Source: Aulosira sp. FACHB-615
Lineage (GTDB): Bacteria > Cyanobacteriota > Cyanobacteriia > Cyanobacteriales > Nostocaceae
Length of the DNA stretch: 64,000 bases
Reading direction: 5' to 3'
Assembly (NCBI RefSeq): GCF_014698045.1
Contig: NZ_JACJSE010000031.1
Span: 1-64,000, forward strand
Shown: in pieces, positions 45,522-55,585 of the stretch
Layout of the letters: every line of letters begins with the position of its first letter
How positions within the stretch are numbered: position 1 is the first letter of the stretch
Position numbers and translations under genes: made by a program
Notes under the pieces: model-generated
What the model saw: only the letters and a program-made list of their open reading frames with translations
Database searches by the model: none
What the model was told of the DNA's origin: nothing

Positions 45522-48245
45522 ATGCTTCATCCAGTTCTGCCGCCTGCGCCACCGCCTGTTATTGAACCGATCAAATCGACAAATTCGCTGTCATCAGTTG
45601 ACAATCCCCAAACTTATGCTTTTGTAGAATCAGCTAGTGATGCTCAAAACACGGCTGAAAAACCGCAAACTGCCAAAATTGCCGATACTAAAAATCTACC
45701 GCCTCAATTAGTACCGATCGCATCTACTTCAGATAATTTAGTCAAGACAAAAACTCTACCCACTCCCCATACACCAGAAACTTTACCCCCAGCACTATCG
45801 CCGTTTTCTCCCTCCAGAAGTGCTACAAGTTTAGGACAACCCCTCAGTATTGGTTATGGCGTTCAGTCAGGGAATCTAATTGGGGAAAATACATCACAAA
45901 CTGGCGCATCTGTTCAGCAATTCCCCGCACCCGCAAAATTTGTCACTGAACCAGTCGCCCAGCCAGCATCAGCAGAAAAAATCCCTGCATCTGCAAAAGT
46001 CGTCACTGAACCAGTTACTCAGTCAGCATCGGCAGAAAAAATCCCCACACCCGCAAAAGTCGTCACTGAAAAAATCACACCACAGTCACCTGTTCAGCAA
46101 TTTCCCCCAGCAGCAAAAGTCGTTGCTGAACAAGTTACTCCACCCGCATCACAAAGCACAACAGCACAGCCACAACAACCAAAAACTATTAATCTTTCGG
46201 GGAAATTTAGCGACTATATACCTAACACTCAGCCAGTTCAAAATATTATTGAGTTTAAATCTCGCAACCTCACCAGCCAATCAAATAACCCGACCAATAT
46301 AGAATTTAAATCACCCAGCCAACCAACTCCCCCAAGTACAACTTCTCCCACGCCCCAACAGCCATCACAAACAACCACACCAGTGGTTAGAGAAAGAATT
46401 GTGGAAGTGATCTCAGATCGGCAGGAGTATGATGAACAACGAAGAATTGTGACGGCGGAAGGCAATGTAGTAGTGCGATTTGATGGGGCTGTAGTGGATG
46501 CCGATCGCCTACAAGTGAATTTAGCCAACTTAATTGCCGTTGGGGAAGGGGATGTGGCCTTGACTAGAGGTGATCAAGTATTGCGTGGTCAACGTTTTAC
46601 TTATAACTTTTTGCAAGACAGTGGGGAATTAGAAAATGGCAGAGGCGAAATTTATATCCCCACATCCTCTACAGATTTGGGCTTTTTACCTGCTGAGAAT
46701 ACCCCTGGTGGTTTACAACTCAGACCACCAAGCGATCGCATTCGTACTAATCAACCCCTCACCAATGTCCAAAATCCGGGCGAAGTGAACGTGGTTGTCG
46801 GTGGTCGTGGCGCAAGTAATCTACCAACACCAAAACAAGGCGGACAAGTTAAGCGACTGCGATTTGAAGCTAGACACATCGATTTTTATCCACGGGGTTG
46901 GCAAGCTAGGGATGTGCGAATTACCAATGACCCATTTTCACCTCCCGAACTAGAGTTACGGGCGAGTAAAGTTACACTGACACGCCAAGCTCCATTAATT
47001 GACCGCATTAAAACCGAACGTCAGCGTTTGGTATTTGATCAAGGTCTGAGTTTACCCATCCCCGTAGATAGCCAAACTATTGACCGCCGGGAACAAGAAG
47101 TCACTCCTGCAATTGTCTCGCCTGGCTATGATGGCGATGACCGTGGTGGTTTATATTTGGAACGAGGTTTTACACCCATCAATACCGAAACAACAAGTTG
47201 GACAATTACACCGCAGTTTTTTTTACAAAAAGCCATTCAGTCAGGTTTAGAAAATCCCGCATCTTTGTTTGGTGTGAGAAGTAAACTGAATTCAGTTTTA
47301 GACCCAAAAACCACACTGCGCGGTTCAGGAGAATTAACTAGTTTTGACTTGAGCCAACTAGACTCAAATTTGCGGGCGAGTTTGCGACTGCGGCGAGAAT
47401 TAGGCGATCGCAATCCACATCTTTTAAATGTGGAATATAGTTACCGCGATCGCTTGTATAACGGTTCTCTTGGCTTTCAAACTGTCCAAAGTAATTTGGG
47501 CGCTGTTGTCACCTCGCCGATTATTCCTTTGGGGAAAAGTGGTATTAACCTCGACTATCAAGCAAGCGCACAATATATTACTGCTAATAGCGATCGTCAA
47601 AACTTATTTAGCACCAACATTGGTCAAACAATTGATCGTGTCTCTTTAGGTCGTCTACAAGCCAGCGCCGCTCTCAGCACTGGTGTGTTTCTCTGGCAGG
47701 GAAAACCATTAGCCCCCACAGCTACCGCCGGCTTGCGTTATACACCTAGACCTGTAGTTCCTTATATACAAGCGTCAGCTAGTATTAGAGGTACTACTAC
47801 TTATTACACCAGTGGAGATGACCAAACCAATCTCATTGGTTCAGTTGGTTTACAAGGACAGATTGGCCATTTTTCCCGTCCTTTTTTTGATTACACAGGC
47901 TTTAATATCAGTTACTCTAGAGGCTTAACTAGCGGATTATCACCTTTTTTGTTTGACCGATTTGTTGATAACCAAGTCTTGAATGCGGGAATTGTTCAAC
48001 AAATTTATGGGCCATTTCGGATTGGGTTTCAGACCTCAATTAACTTGGATACAGGCAGAGAAACCAGTACAGACTATGTTTTAGAATATAGCCGCCGCAC
48101 CTATGGCATTACCCTACGCTACAATCCCGTCTTAGAATTAGGCGGTTTCAGCATTCGCATTAGTGACTTTAATTGGACTGGTGGTACAGATCCATTTTCG
48201 ACGAATCAAGTTACACCTGTAGTTGGAGGTGTGCGCCAGGAATAA
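45522..48245 (+). CDS. DUF3769 outer-membrane protein (OstA/LptD-like)
   Basis: A 907-residue protein. Residues about 10-290 are Pro/Thr/Ser-rich and contain four 20-residue repeats (45911-46150). Residues about 290-400 form an OstA-like beta-jellyroll (EGNVVVRFDGAVVDADRLQVNL, QVLRGQRFTYNFLQDSGELENGRGEIY). The rest is a beta-barrel with many alternating strands (DUF3769). This is the cyanobacterial counterpart of the LPS-assembly proteins. No signal peptide is visible in the open frame and a stop lies at 45507, so the natural start is uncertain. Confidence 0.88.
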   Translation: MLHPVLPPAPPPVIEPIKSTNSLSSVDNPQTYAFVESASDAQNTAEKPQTAKIADTKNLPPQLVPIASTSDNLVKTKTLPTPHTPETLPPALSPFSPSRSATSLGQPLSIGYGVQSGNLIGENTSQTGASVQQFPAPAKFVTEPVAQPASAEKIPASAKVVTEPVTQSASAEKIPTPAKVVTEKITPQSPVQQFPPAAKVVAEQVTPPASQSTTAQPQQPKTINLSGKFSDYIPNTQPVQNIIEFKSRNLTSQSNNPTNIEFKSPSQPTPPSTTSPTPQQPSQTTTPVVRERIVEVISDRQEYDEQRRIVTAEGNVVVRFDGAVVDADRLQVNLANLIAVGEGDVALTRGDQVLRGQRFTYNFLQDSGELENGRGEIYIPTSSTDLGFLPAENTPGGLQLRPPSDRIRTNQPLTNVQNPGEVNVVVGGRGASNLPTPKQGGQVKRLRFEARHIDFYPRGWQARDVRITNDPFSPPELELRASKVTLTRQAPLIDRIKTERQRLVFDQGLSLPIPVDSQTIDRREQEVTPAIVSPGYDGDDRGGLYLERGFTPINTETTSWTITPQFFLQKAIQSGLENPASLFGVRSKLNSVLDPKTTLRGSGELTSFDLSQLDSNLRASLRLRRELGDRNPHLLNVEYSYRDRLYNGSLGFQTVQSNLGAVVTSPIIPLGKSGINLDYQASAQYITANSDRQNLFSTNIGQTIDRVSLGRLQASAALSTGVFLWQGKPLAPTATAGLRYTPRPVVPYIQASASIRGTTTYYTSGDDQTNLIGSVGLQGQIGHFSRPFFDYTGFNISYSRGLTSGLSPFLFDRFVDNQVLNAGIVQQIYGPFRIGFQTSINLDTGRETSTDYVLEYSRRTYGITLRYNPVLELGGFSIRISDFNWTGGTDPFSTNQVTPVVGGVRQE
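45911..46150 (+). repeat. Four-unit 60-bp coding tandem repeat
   Basis: gtcactgaa (gttgctgaa in the last) recurs at 45942, 46002, 46062 and 46122, exactly 60 bp apart. Each unit encodes about 20 residues of the form AEKIPxxAKVVTEPVTQxAS inside the DUF3769 protein. Unit number probably varies between strains. Confidence 0.9.
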
Positions 48246-48555
48246 TCTTGGGGATTGACAACTAAAAAAATATCTCATCATTCAGGGACAAGGGAGACAA
48301 GGGAGATAGAGGTCTTGCTGAGTCAACACATTGGATAATGTATGAGGAAATACGACTTTAGGACTTACTACAACTTAGTATCAGCAAGTTCTTGCGTCTC
48401 ATTAGACACTAGCTTTATGTATGTTATTATCGGGTTTTAACTTTCAGGATTGAGTAATTAGCCAGCATCAACACAAAAAAAGCACTGGAAAACTTATATT
48501 TCTAATTCAGTAACCAGCACTTTTTATACAAAGGCTAACAGGCTAAGGCGCTGCT

Positions 48556-50214
48556 ATGGCAAAAGTAAAATCAAAAGTCCAGAAATCAAAAAACTCGAAA
48601 AAGCAGCCTAAAAAGGAAGCACCGACTCTTAGCCTCCAAGAAAGGTTAGCCCAAAAGCGTCAAGCAACGAAAGCCCGCAAAGAATTTATGGATTTACTCA
48701 CTAAATCCTTATCTGGTGCGTTGTTTTTAGGTTTTTTGCTGTTTTTAGTTGCCGGTATTAAGGCTGCATTACCTGCTGTCTTGGGGGTACTGGTGATGTC
48801 TTTTTCTTATAAATACCCTCGTCAGGCTTTAATTGCCTTTATTATCTACGTTCCCTTTGGCGGCACAATTACTTATTACATTGGTAATAGTCCGATTCTG
48901 CAATTGGCTAAAGATTCATTTTACATCCCAGCTGCGATCGCTCTTTGGCAAATTTGCCGCAAACAGAAACTACCATTCATCATCCCCAAGCAAATTAAAA
49001 TCCCATTGTTTATTTTATTGGGTTCTTGTTTGCTCACTCTCGTATTTATCAATGGTGGACAACAGTTTAACCCACCACCAGCTGGACTATTAGAGGAACC
49101 TGTTAAAGAATTTCCCATAGGCTTAGGAATTCTCGGTTTAAAAGTTCTTTTAGGTTACGTATCTTTAATTACTTGTATTTACTACCTAATTCGCAATAAG
49201 CAAGATTTTTTCTTCTTATCGCGTCTACAAATCGTACTAATTATCGTCTGTTGTGTCCTAGGATTGATCCAATACTTATTCTTACTCACTGGAATTTGTG
49301 AAGGAACTAAAAATCTCGAAGGTTCTGCCTTATTTAAGGCTACACTTGACGCTAGATGTTATTTTGGTGGTTCCCTAGTCTACAGTCCCAGTCAAGGAAT
49401 AATTCGGCTACCAGGAACATTTGTTGCACCTTGGCAATGGGCATGGTTTTTAATTTCTAGTACTTTTTTTGCCTTTGCTACAGGCTTTTCCGACCCGTCA
49501 ATTTTTTGGCGGTTAATAAGTTTAGGTTCTATGGCTTTAATCTTTGTCAATGCAGTAATTTCGGGACAAAGAATCGCCCTCGGCTTAGTACCTACTTGTT
49601 TTGTCATGTTACTCTTGCTGACTGGTCAAATTGCTAACTTGAAACGGTTTATCCCCATAGGAGTAGGGTTAGTGATGATTTTGGGAATTGCCGTTGTGAG
49701 CAACCCTGTAGTTGTTCAAGAGAGAATAGATAGTTTTGCCAGTCGTTGGAATGCTTCACCACCTCAAGATTTTATTATTCAGCAATTTGAAGAAAACTTA
49801 AAAGATACAGATAGCCCTCTAGGAAGTGGTTTAGGTCGAGCCACTAACTCTGCTCGTGCATTAGGTAAAACCAAACTAGTAGAGACTTACTACCCCAAAT
49901 TAATATATGAGATTGGGATTTTTGGCGTATTGGGGTTTCTGGCTTTAGTTACTACACTGACATTTACAGCGTTCACAACTTATCGCTCGATAAAAAACCG
50001 TAATTTCCGCAGTTACGCAGCGTCGATGTGGGTGTTTATATTGTTTATTAGTTACAACACTTACTACTATCCTTTAGATGTCGATCCAGTATCTGTATAT
50101 TACTGGTTGGGTGCAGGAATACTATTCAAATTGCCAGTGATAGATAAACAAGAGAAGGAAGATGCCAACCCTGAAAAAGCAACAAATAAAAAAGGTTTAA
50201 AAATTAAGTTTTAA
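48556..50214 (+). CDS. hpsL: Hormogonium polysaccharide protein HpsL (O-antigen-ligase-like)
   Basis: A 552-residue membrane protein with a Lys-rich cytoplasmic N-terminus and about ten TM segments. The large loop with SGQRIALGL and RLPGTFVAP is typical of the Wzy/O-antigen-ligase superfamily. Three glycosyltransferase genes follow on the same strand in the hpsL-hpsN-hpsO-hpsP order known from Nostoc. It probably polymerises or ligates the polysaccharide used in gliding of hormogonia. Confidence 0.8.
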   Translation: MAKVKSKVQKSKNSKKQPKKEAPTLSLQERLAQKRQATKARKEFMDLLTKSLSGALFLGFLLFLVAGIKAALPAVLGVLVMSFSYKYPRQALIAFIIYVPFGGTITYYIGNSPILQLAKDSFYIPAAIALWQICRKQKLPFIIPKQIKIPLFILLGSCLLTLVFINGGQQFNPPPAGLLEEPVKEFPIGLGILGLKVLLGYVSLITCIYYLIRNKQDFFFLSRLQIVLIIVCCVLGLIQYLFLLTGICEGTKNLEGSALFKATLDARCYFGGSLVYSPSQGIIRLPGTFVAPWQWAWFLISSTFFAFATGFSDPSIFWRLISLGSMALIFVNAVISGQRIALGLVPTCFVMLLLLTGQIANLKRFIPIGVGLVMILGIAVVSNPVVVQERIDSFASRWNASPPQDFIIQQFEENLKDTDSPLGSGLGRATNSARALGKTKLVETYYPKLIYEIGIFGVLGFLALVTTLTFTAFTTYRSIKNRNFRSYAASMWVFILFISYNTYYYPLDVDPVSVYYWLGAGILFKLPVIDKQEKEDANPEKATNKKGLKIKF

Positions 50215-50299
50215 TTCATTAAGTTTCCATCAACAGCGATAGACACCACATTGGGCAATTCTACTAGCAAAACAAACAATTTATTTCACAATCAAACAC

Positions 50300-51280
50300 A
50301 TGAATGATTTTCCTTTAATTTCCGTAATCATCCCAACTTACGGAAGAGATGAACCACTACGCGATAGTATCGTTGATATTCTCAATCAGGACTATCCAAA
50401 TTTTGAAGTTTTGGTAATCGACCAATATCCAAAACACCAACCAGAAGTTCAAGCATATTTAGAAGAGGTAGCGGCAAAAGGGAAAATTAAATTGTTTCAC
50501 CTAAATTGGGCGAGTTTACCAGGGGCGCGAAACTATGGTGTGCGTCGCTCATCTGGGGAAATAATTTTATTTATTGATGATGATGTAAAATTAACGCCTG
50601 GCTTTTTAATGGCTCATGCGAAAAATTATGTACAAAATCCAGAGGTAGGAGCTGTAGCTGGACGAGTATTTGACAGAATGAAATTGGGTGATTCTGGCGG
50701 AAAATTAGAAATTGAATATCTCCCTCCCCAAGCAATGGATCCTGGCATTGCTTGGTATCATATTGATTTAGTACATACTATTAAGCCCCAGCAGGTTTTA
50801 ACAGCTAGGGGTTGCAATATGTCTTTTCGGCGCGAAATTTTTACGAAATACGGACTGAAGTTTGATGAGAGATTTCGTGGGAGTGCAGTCCGGGAAGAAT
50901 CGGATTTTTGTTTGCGACTGCGACAGACTGGATACAAAATTTGGTATGACCCAAAAGCTGATTTAGTGCATTTGGGAGAAGAGACTGGGGGTTGTCATGA
51001 TATTAGTATGCGATCGCTCAAATATCAACTCACTTTCTATCACAACCACTTTTTATTAGGGCTGAAAAATTTAACCTTGACTCAAGCCTTACGTTTATAC
51101 GCCCGTTTATTTGATTGTCATGTTCTCGGAAGACCACCTTGTCATAAAAGTGGTTCACCTATCAAAATTCTCACTCGCGCTATTTTTTACACTTTGGGTT
51201 TCCTGAAGGCTTTGGGTACTGTCATTCAGTCAGTGTGGAATGATGGACAAATCTATAGCCATTTGGATGAACAAGTTTAG
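50300..51280 (+). CDS. hpsN: GT2 glycosyltransferase, HpsN-type
   Basis: A 326-residue family-2 (GT-A) glycosyltransferase. ISVIIPTYGRDEPL is the nucleotide-sugar start, ILFIDDDVKLTPG has the DxD, and AVREESDFCLRLRQTG is the ED-type catalytic motif. It lies between hpsL and the two GT4 genes, so it probably adds a sugar of the hormogonium polysaccharide. Confidence 0.82.
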   Translation: MNDFPLISVIIPTYGRDEPLRDSIVDILNQDYPNFEVLVIDQYPKHQPEVQAYLEEVAAKGKIKLFHLNWASLPGARNYGVRRSSGEIILFIDDDVKLTPGFLMAHAKNYVQNPEVGAVAGRVFDRMKLGDSGGKLEIEYLPPQAMDPGIAWYHIDLVHTIKPQQVLTARGCNMSFRREIFTKYGLKFDERFRGSAVREESDFCLRLRQTGYKIWYDPKADLVHLGEETGGCHDISMRSLKYQLTFYHNHFLLGLKNLTLTQALRLYARLFDCHVLGRPPCHKSGSPIKILTRAIFYTLGFLKALGTVIQSVWNDGQIYSHLDEQV

Positions 51281-51347
51281 ATTTTATCACCGCAGATAAT
51301 ATCATTTATCTGCGGTTAAATTTATCAATCTATCATGAAAATTAACT

Positions 51348-52523
51348 ATGAGAATTTTAGTTGCTAGTCATACATATATAGTAGACCTTAATTGTGAAAA
51401 ACTACGTGCTTTAGCTCAGTTAGCACCAGATATTGAGGTGACAGTTGTTGTGCCTAAAATCTGGAAGCCCGGTGGTGTACAGAATCAGACTATTGAAAGT
51501 CAATATAAAGATGAAGGTAATTTTAAAATAGTGCCGATTTCTAATTTCAGTCAAAATCATCAAGGGCTATTGACATTTGGAACTGATTTAATATCTTTGA
51601 TGCAGCAATTTCGCCCACAAGTTATTCAAGTAGAACAAGCATCAAGAAGCTTGGCATACAGTCAGACGATTATTTTAAATAAATTGTTGGGATTAAAGGC
51701 AAAAAATATCTTTTTTACTTGGTGGAATTTACCTTACACATTAAAATTACCTGCGGCTTTATTAGAAAAATTTAATCTCAATAATAGCCACGGAATTATT
51801 TCTGGGAATCAAGATGGAGCAGAAGTTTTACGGCAAAGAGGGTATCAGGGCGCAATTAAAGTTATGCCCCAATTAGGTGTTGATGAAACTCTTTTTTCTC
51901 CCAAAAAACAACCAGAATTAGCTGCTAAATTAGGGATTAAACCTGATGATTTTGTGGTGGGTTTTGTTGGAAGATTTGTTCCAGAAAAAGGTTTATTGAC
52001 TTTATTGCAGGCTTTAGTAACTTTAAAAAATGAATCTTGGAAATTAATGCTTTTAGGACGAGGCGAACTGCGAGATGAAATCTTGAAAATAGCCACAGAT
52101 AATCAAATCCAAGACAGATTAATTATGGTAGAAAGTGTTCCTCATCACGAAGTTACTAATTATATTAATTTAATGAGTACCTTGGTGCTACCTTCCGAAA
52201 CTACTTATAAATTTAAAACTTTAACTGCTGCTGGTTGGAAAGAACAATTTGGTCATGTATTAATTGAAGCTATGGCTTGTCAAGTGCCTGTGATTGGTTC
52301 TGATTCTGGGGAAATACCTCATGTGATTGGTGATAGTGGATTAATATTTCCCGAAGGCAATGTTCAACTACTGGCTGATTGCATCAAAAAATTGCTCAAG
52401 CAACCAGAATTACACCAAAATCTAGCTGTAAATGGCTATCAAAAAGCAATGGCAAAATACACTAATAAGGCACTTGCTAAAGAGCAGTATGAGTTTTATC
52501 AAGAATTATTTCAGAGTAAATAG
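51348..52523 (+). CDS. hpsO: GT4 glycosyltransferase, HpsO-type
   Basis: A 391-residue family-4 (GT-B) glycosyltransferase. The signature FVGRFVPEKGLLTLLQAL and the nucleotide-binding EQFGHVLIEAMACQVPVIGSDSG are intact. Its stop is 2 nt before hpsP, so the pair is translationally coupled. Specificity unknown. Confidence 0.82.
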   Translation: MRILVASHTYIVDLNCEKLRALAQLAPDIEVTVVVPKIWKPGGVQNQTIESQYKDEGNFKIVPISNFSQNHQGLLTFGTDLISLMQQFRPQVIQVEQASRSLAYSQTIILNKLLGLKAKNIFFTWWNLPYTLKLPAALLEKFNLNNSHGIISGNQDGAEVLRQRGYQGAIKVMPQLGVDETLFSPKKQPELAAKLGIKPDDFVVGFVGRFVPEKGLLTLLQALVTLKNESWKLMLLGRGELRDEILKIATDNQIQDRLIMVESVPHHEVTNYINLMSTLVLPSETTYKFKTLTAAGWKEQFGHVLIEAMACQVPVIGSDSGEIPHVIGDSGLIFPEGNVQLLADCIKKLLKQPELHQNLAVNGYQKAMAKYTNKALAKEQYEFYQELFQSK

Positions 52524-52525
52524 GC

Positions 52526-53701
52526 ATGAAAATTTTACAAATTGTTCCGTCTATTTCGTTAATTTATGGTGGCCCTAGCCAAATGGTTTTAGGGTTAGCG
52601 CCGGCTTTAGCAAAAGAAGGTGTAAAAGTTACTATTCTGACCACAGATAGCAATGGTGATACTGGTCAACAACCTTTAGATGTACCTTTAAATCGCCCAA
52701 TTCAACAAGATGGTTATGAAATAATTTACTTTCGTTGTGCGCCATTTCGTCGCTATAAATTTTCTCTGGATTTACTTAATTGGCTAAAAATTCATGCTAA
52801 GGAGTTTGATATAGCGCATATTCATGCTTTGTTTTCGCCTATTAGTAGTGCAGCCGCGACGGTATGTCGGGAGAAAAAATTACCTTATATTTTGCGTCCT
52901 TTAGGTACTCTTGACCCGGCTGATTTACAAAAGAAAAAACAATTAAAAAAGCTGTATGTTGAGTTGATTGAACGCCAAAATTTAGCAGGTGCAGCCGCAA
53001 TTCATTTCACTAGTGAACAAGAAGCAAAAATATCAGCAAGATTTGGAGTCAAGACAAAAGATTTAGTAATTCCTTTGGGTGTAAAACCAACGCAAAGAAT
53101 TTCAGCAAGTGCAGTACGCAGTCAGTTAGGTATACCGGAAGATGTGCCTTTGGTGTTGTTTATGTCGCGTATTGACCCAAAGAAAGGTTTGAATTTGTTG
53201 ATTCCGGCTTTAGAAAAGCTGTTGGCGGATAATCACAAGTTTCATTTTGTTTTAGCTGGGACAAATCCTCAAGACCCAGACTATGAAAACAAAATCAAAT
53301 TTCAAATCGAAAATTCACCATTGCGATCGCATACTACCATTACAGGCTTTGTGAGTGGTGAATTGAAAGCTGGTTTACTGCAAGCGGCTGATTTATTTGT
53401 TTTACCTTCTTATTACGAAAACTTTGGTATTGCAGTCGCTGAGGCTATGGTTGCGGGAATACCTGTAGTGATTTCTGACCAGGTGCATATTTGGCAGCAA
53501 GTAAGCGATAGTCAGTCGGGATGGGTGGGTCAAACAGAGGTATCTTCGTTGTTGGAGTTATTGCAACAAGCTTTGCAAAATCCCCAAGAACGCCAACGCC
53601 GGGGAATAAATGCTCAAAAATATGCTTTAGAAAATTTTAGCTGGGATGCGATCGCCCGGCAAATGATTCAAGCCTATCAACAAATTCTCATCAATATGTG
53701 A
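52526..53701 (+). CDS. hpsP: GT4 glycosyltransferase, HpsP-type
   Basis: A 391-residue family-4 glycosyltransferase. The N-terminal QIVPSISLIYGGPSQMVLGL is followed by FMSRIDPKKGLNLLIPALEKL and YYENFGIAVAEAMVAGIPVV. Same length as HpsO and probably derived from a common ancestor. It is the last gene of the hps cluster. Confidence 0.82.
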   Translation: MKILQIVPSISLIYGGPSQMVLGLAPALAKEGVKVTILTTDSNGDTGQQPLDVPLNRPIQQDGYEIIYFRCAPFRRYKFSLDLLNWLKIHAKEFDIAHIHALFSPISSAAATVCREKKLPYILRPLGTLDPADLQKKKQLKKLYVELIERQNLAGAAAIHFTSEQEAKISARFGVKTKDLVIPLGVKPTQRISASAVRSQLGIPEDVPLVLFMSRIDPKKGLNLLIPALEKLLADNHKFHFVLAGTNPQDPDYENKIKFQIENSPLRSHTTITGFVSGELKAGLLQAADLFVLPSYYENFGIAVAEAMVAGIPVVISDQVHIWQQVSDSQSGWVGQTEVSSLLELLQQALQNPQERQRRGINAQKYALENFSWDAIARQMIQAYQQILINM

Positions 53702-53761
53702 TAATTTCAGCCAAAATTCAGTAAAAATACTTCAAGTGTCCATGTTGGCTTTTCAAAGGTT

Positions 53762-53862
53762 ATACCATTTTGGATTTTAGATTTTAGATTTTGGATTGGG
53801 TAAGGGTTGATCGGTAAGCTTTTGAGCCATCCATCTGTCGCAATCATTTTTTAATTTGGTAT
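53762..53862 (+). mobile_element. 101-bp MITE-like repeat, copy 2
   Basis: Nearly identical to 21581-21674, with an extra agatttt. The ends are ATACCATTTTGG and TTAATTTGGTAT. It lies directly before an RTX-like gene fragment, possibly at its breakpoint. Confidence 0.85.
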
Positions 53863-53875
53863 TACATTACCAGAA

Positions 53876-54172
53876 GTGACTCGCAAACTTATTCGTTTAA
53901 TTATCGCCGTCCTTTATATCGTAGTTGATGATACTATCGCCGTATCTGCGGCTGGCTTTGGTGGCGGGTTAGTTGCGAGTGCAGCGATCGCAGCTAGTCA
54001 ATTTATCATAGGTACAGCAGCGACTACAGCTAGTCAGCGATTTATTTACAACAATACAACAGGTGGGTTATTCTTTGACCAAGATGGCTCAGGTGCGATC
54101 GCCAGAGTTCAAATTGCGACACTCAACACCGGATTAGCCTTAACCAATGCAGATATCTTCGTTAATGCCTAA
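53876..54172 (+). pseudogene. C-terminal remnant of an RTX/calcium-binding protein
   Basis: The 98-residue frame includes VSAAGFGGGLVASAAIAASQF, then SQRFIYNNTTGGLFFDQDGSG and a TLNTGLALTNADIFV end. This is the C-terminal cap of hemolysin-type calcium-binding proteins. The GTG start and first ~16 residues (TRKLIRLIIAVLYIV) do not fit the family, and no upstream nonapeptide repeats exist. The MITE copy lies directly 5'. It is probably a dead fragment. Confidence 0.75.
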
Positions 54173-54370
54173 GAATTTGTAAATAATAAATCATGAATTT
54201 GGGAGGATAGCCAGCTTGTCTAACCTCCATATTTTCAATATTTTCAATGATTCATATCATTTCTGAATTATTCTCTTTGGTTGAACCACATCTATCTTCA
54301 GTAGGGTTAAACCAGAAATAGGTGTTTGATAAGGTGACTAATGGCAACATAAATCACAAGTAGATTTGTT

Positions 54371-54862
54371 ATGACCTACACTCAAACTAGTGACCCTACC
54401 ATTCGTAAATGTGTTGAATCTTGGCGAAAATTAGATGTAGATGAACAACTAGGTTTATTCTGGTTTATCTATAAAGAAATGGGTGAGTCTGTTACACCTG
54501 CGGCTCCTGCTGCTAGTACTGTTTCTCCAGAAATTGCTGAAGGTTTATTTAATCAGGTAAAAGAATTAAGTCACGAAGAACAATTACAAGTTCAGCGAGA
54601 CTTAATTAATCGAGCAGATACTCAAATAAGCAGAGAATATGGTTCGTTAGGAGATACCACCAAACTGCTATTTTGGTATCGTCTCTCTCAAGGAATGGAT
54701 AGTAATGTAATTATTCCTGTACCTGCTGGTTATCGTCTTTCTTCAGCAGCAGAAACTTTGCTGGAACAAATTAAAGAATTAGCTTTTGAACAGCAGATTA
54801 ATCTTTTCCGCGACTATGTGTCACCAATGGGTGCAGAACCTAAAGCTGGCGCTGAAATTTAA
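54371..54862 (+). CDS. Helical carotenoid protein (OCP N-domain homologue)
   Basis: A 163-residue protein equal to the N-terminal domain of the orange carotenoid protein, which binds a ketocarotenoid. LFWFIYKEMG carries Tyr34 (OCP Tyr44), LLFWYRLSQGMD carries Trp102 (OCP Trp110), and LFRDYVSPMG carries Arg147 (OCP Arg155, which contacts phycobilisomes). The OCP C-terminal regulatory domain is absent. Paralogues (HCPs) quench singlet oxygen or excitation. The clade cannot be set from sequence alone. Confidence 0.92.
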   Translation: MTYTQTSDPTIRKCVESWRKLDVDEQLGLFWFIYKEMGESVTPAAPAASTVSPEIAEGLFNQVKELSHEEQLQVQRDLINRADTQISREYGSLGDTTKLLFWYRLSQGMDSNVIIPVPAGYRLSSAAETLLEQIKELAFEQQINLFRDYVSPMGAEPKAGAEI

Positions 54863-55000
54863 TTGTGAGGATATTGAGCTATGGCAAGCAAGGCTGTAGC
54901 TCAATATTCGTAATCCTAAATGATTTACCCACATCTTTCCCTTGTCTCTTTTCTTCACATATCAAATAAGACTGCTATAGCAATCCTCAGCCACAGATAA

Positions 55001-55037
55001 ACACAGAGTAAAATTATATTTACTCTGTGTATTTTTT
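55001..55037 (+). terminator. Intrinsic terminator after the HCP gene
   Basis: ACACAGAGTAAA (55001-55012) pairs perfectly with TTTACTCTGTGT (55019-55030), loop ATTATA, then a T run. It lies about 140 nt past the HCP stop. Confidence 0.8.
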
Positions 55038-55541
55038 GGTTGCTCATTAGGATAGTTGCACCCTAAATTCGTAACGCCCTTGGTTTTATATTTATAATTT
55101 AAATAGTCTTTTTGTCAGTTACATCTATCTGACGAGTGGTTAATTTTTTTTAAATTATACACATCAATTTATCAATAATTGGCACTACACAAAAAAGTAA
55201 AACCCTAGGGCTGGGAATCCCTAGGGCTGATAACCTGACCACCTTTACTTTATTTATAATTGATGCAAAATTAAAGTGGATGTTTACAATAGACTTAAAT
55301 ATTTGGCTTATGTCTAGCAAGATTTTATGAAAAATATTATTAATATGATATTATTATCTCAACAAAATAATTCTATACATATTTTGTGGATAATCTCACT
55401 TATATTGCTCAAAATTATATTTTTTCTTGTTTAATGACTTTGATTAATTAAATTTCCAGGATAAAATTTATGATTTTATGTCTATATATACAGACTACAC
55501 AGCTTGATTGCTAATAATAAATAAGGAAAAATAAAAGCATC

Positions 55542-55571
55542 ATGATACATGATTGTAGCCAATTACAGTGA
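55542..55571 (+). other. Nine-codon open frame before an orphan terminator
   Basis: ATG ATA CAT GAT TGT AGC CAA TTA CAG TGA (M-I-H-D-C-S-Q-L-Q) with AAGGA upstream, ending 14 nt before a strong terminator hairpin. It could be a leader peptide, a small RNA, or chance. There is no downstream gene in range other than ltrA. Confidence 0.3.
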
Positions 55572-55585
55572 CAGAAAGCCTAACC

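Noticed and set aside
45880..46302. His/Gln/Lys-rich gene overlapping the DUF3769 gene
   Set aside because: It is a +1-frame shadow of the 60-bp coding repeat in the real gene.
48478..48532. Terminator with aaaaagcactgg and ccagcacttttt arms
   Set aside because: The arms look alike but are not complementary (GTGC is needed where GCAC occurs).
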